In this document: one piece after another, positions 6,165 through 7,104 of the stretch | How positions within the stretch are numbered: position 1 is the stretch's first letter | How the letters are laid out: every line of letters starts with the position of its first letter | NCBI GenBank assembly: GCA_964532065.1 | Contig: CAZHHG010000114.1 | Span: forward strand, 1 to 7,104 | Direction: 5' to 3' | Length of the DNA: 7,104 nt | DNA from: DSXH01 sp964532065 | GTDB lineage: Bacteria; Bacteroidota; Ignavibacteria; Ignavibacteriales; Melioribacteraceae | Position numbers and translations under genes: made by a program | Notes under the pieces: model-generated | The model's database searches: none | Told to the model about the DNA's origin: nothing | Seen by the model: only the letters and a program-made list of their open reading frames with translations

Positions 6165-7104
6165 AAATTCATATCGTCTTCAATAGTATCGAGTATATTC
6201 AGATAGCTTCTGTACCTTTCAGGATTTATAAACCCTTTCTCAAGAGAATCAATTACTGCGCATCCCGGTTCATGATGGTGTGTGCATGTATTAAATCTGC
6301 AATCATTCAGATAAGGGAGGAAATCGACAAAGAAATGGGAAACATCCTCCTTTCTGATTCCGTAAGGATCTATCTCTCGGATTCCGGGTGTATCGATTAT
6401 GAAAGTATCATCATCAATTTTTTTTATTATTGATGTAACGGTAGTATGTTTTCCTTTTGAAGTTGAAGAACTGATTTCTCCGGTTTTGAGATTCAGGTGG
6501 GGATAAATCCGATTAAGAAGAGAAGATTTACCGACGCCCGATTGTCCCCAGAGCAGGTTAACAGATCCGGCAAGTACAGATTTTAAATCATCAAGACCTG
6601 AGTTTAGTTTTACGCTTGTCTCGAAAACCGGATAGCCGATTTCAGTATAGAGATCAATCCAGTATTTGGCCTTATCAGTTTCTTTAAGATCGGATTTATT
6701 GATTACAATTTTAACATCTATATGCGAGCTCTCACCTGCAAGAATGAGACGATCGAGCAACCTGTTGTTGAATTCAGGATTCTTCCAGCTTGCAACAACA
6801 ATAAGGTTGTCTACATTGGCTGCAATTATCTGTTCAAGTCTTTCGCCGCGGGTTCCCGCCCCTTTAAGTTTCGGCACTTTTCTTGAGAGATAATTTTTTC
6901 TTGGCAGAATTTTGTTTATTACACCGGATCCGTCCTTATTCAATTCATACTCAACAATGTCACCAACAGCAGCGATATCAAGTTTATAGAGTTTATCCGA
7001 TTTGAAGCCGAATTCCTTTTTAAACTTTCCTCGTAAAGAAGTCCTGATTTCGTTTCCAGATTCATCAATCAGGTAATAATCTTTGCTCTCGATTTTAAAT
7101 ATTC
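6161..7104 (-). CDS. rsgA: Ribosome small subunit-dependent GTPase A (RsgA), N-terminus cut off by window edge
   Basis: This is a circularly permuted GTPase that assists late 30S-subunit maturation in the cytoplasm. 313 residues are visible, and the frame stays open to the right edge. Numbering from the first complete codon (7102): the OB-fold domain is at about 1-55, with the LRGKFKKEFG segment. The GTPase domain then has the permuted order G4 NKSD (135-138), G1 GQSGVGKSS (186-194), the switch region SKGKHTTVT (215-223) and G3 DTPG (237-240). The C-terminal zinc-binding motif is C268-x4-C273-x-H275-x5-C281, followed by a helical end. These features together are diagnostic. A TTG at 6943 could be mistaken for the start, but the OB domain continues upstream of it in the same frame, so the true start lies beyond 7104, probably only about 3-12 residues away. 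Its 3' end overlaps the convergent ATP-grasp gene by 4 bases. Confidence 0.97.
   Translation of the reverse strand, partial: IFKIESKDYYLIDESGNEIRTSLRGKFKKEFGFKSDKLYKLDIAAVGDIVEYELNKDGSGVINKILPRKNYLSRKVPKLKGAGTRGERLEQIIAANVDNLIVVASWKNPEFNNRLLDRLILAGESSHIDVKIVINKSDLKETDKAKYWIDLYTEIGYPVFETSVKLNSGLDDLKSVLAGSVNLLWGQSGVGKSSLLNRIYPHLNLKTGEISSSTSKGKHTTVTSIIKKIDDDTFIIDTPGIREIDPYGIRKEDVSHFFVDFLPYLNDCRFNTCTHHHEPGCAVIDSLEKGFINPERYRSYLNILDTIEDDMNF

Noticed and set aside
5739..6433. ORFs of 114 residues (minus) and 122 residues (plus) around the ATP-grasp/rsgA junction
   Set aside because: Each lies antisense or out of frame within a real gene and shows no family motifs.
6161..6943. rsgA starting at TTG 6943 as a 260-residue protein
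   Set aside because: The same frame continues upstream to the window edge and encodes the OB-fold domain expected at the RsgA N-terminus, so 6943 is an internal codon.

Overview
The window is a compact, AT-rich stretch of bacterial chromosome. It holds cell-envelope and housekeeping genes, and I see no sign of a mobile or defence island. The lineage is probably Bacteroidota or Ignavibacteriota/Chlorobiota. This is inferred from the operon of a TPR lipoprotein, a DUF4292/LolB-like lipoprotein and an EnvC-like protein, from the lipoprotein-rich coding style and from the low GC. No rRNA or other decisive marker is present, so the assignment is tentative.

Layout: From 5154 leftwards runs a minus-strand operon. 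It encodes a 601-residue TPR lipoprotein (5154-3349), a 260-residue LolB/DUF4292-like lipoprotein (3352-2570, GTG start) and a 404-residue coiled-coil protein with a LytM domain (2576-1362). These three overlap by 4 and 7 bases. After a 46-base gap comes a multi-pass GT-C-type glycosyltransferase-like membrane protein. It has no usable ATG, appears to start at TTG 1315, and runs off the left edge. A 110-base intergenic region (5155-5264) separates this operon from a divergent plus-strand gene for an ATP-grasp protein (5265-6164). That gene is convergent with rsgA on the minus strand (7104-6161), which enters from the right edge, and their stop codons share the palindrome TTAA.

How the genes may fit together: the operon looks like an envelope-maintenance unit. 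Two of its products are predicted lipoproteins, one of them with a lipid/lipoprotein-carrier type fold. The third is a predicted amidase activator, because its LytM domain has lost key zinc and catalytic histidines. The membrane glycosyltransferase may be co-transcribed but looks like a separate module. RsgA is the 30S-maturation GTPase, and the ATP-grasp protein has an unknown substrate. I found no CRISPR array, tRNA, rRNA, insertion sequence or convincing intrinsic terminator. No stretch over 300 bases lacks a gene. I do not see a new multi-gene system here; the items most worth checking are the degenerate LytM domain, the unassigned ATP-grasp enzyme and the TTG-started membrane protein.
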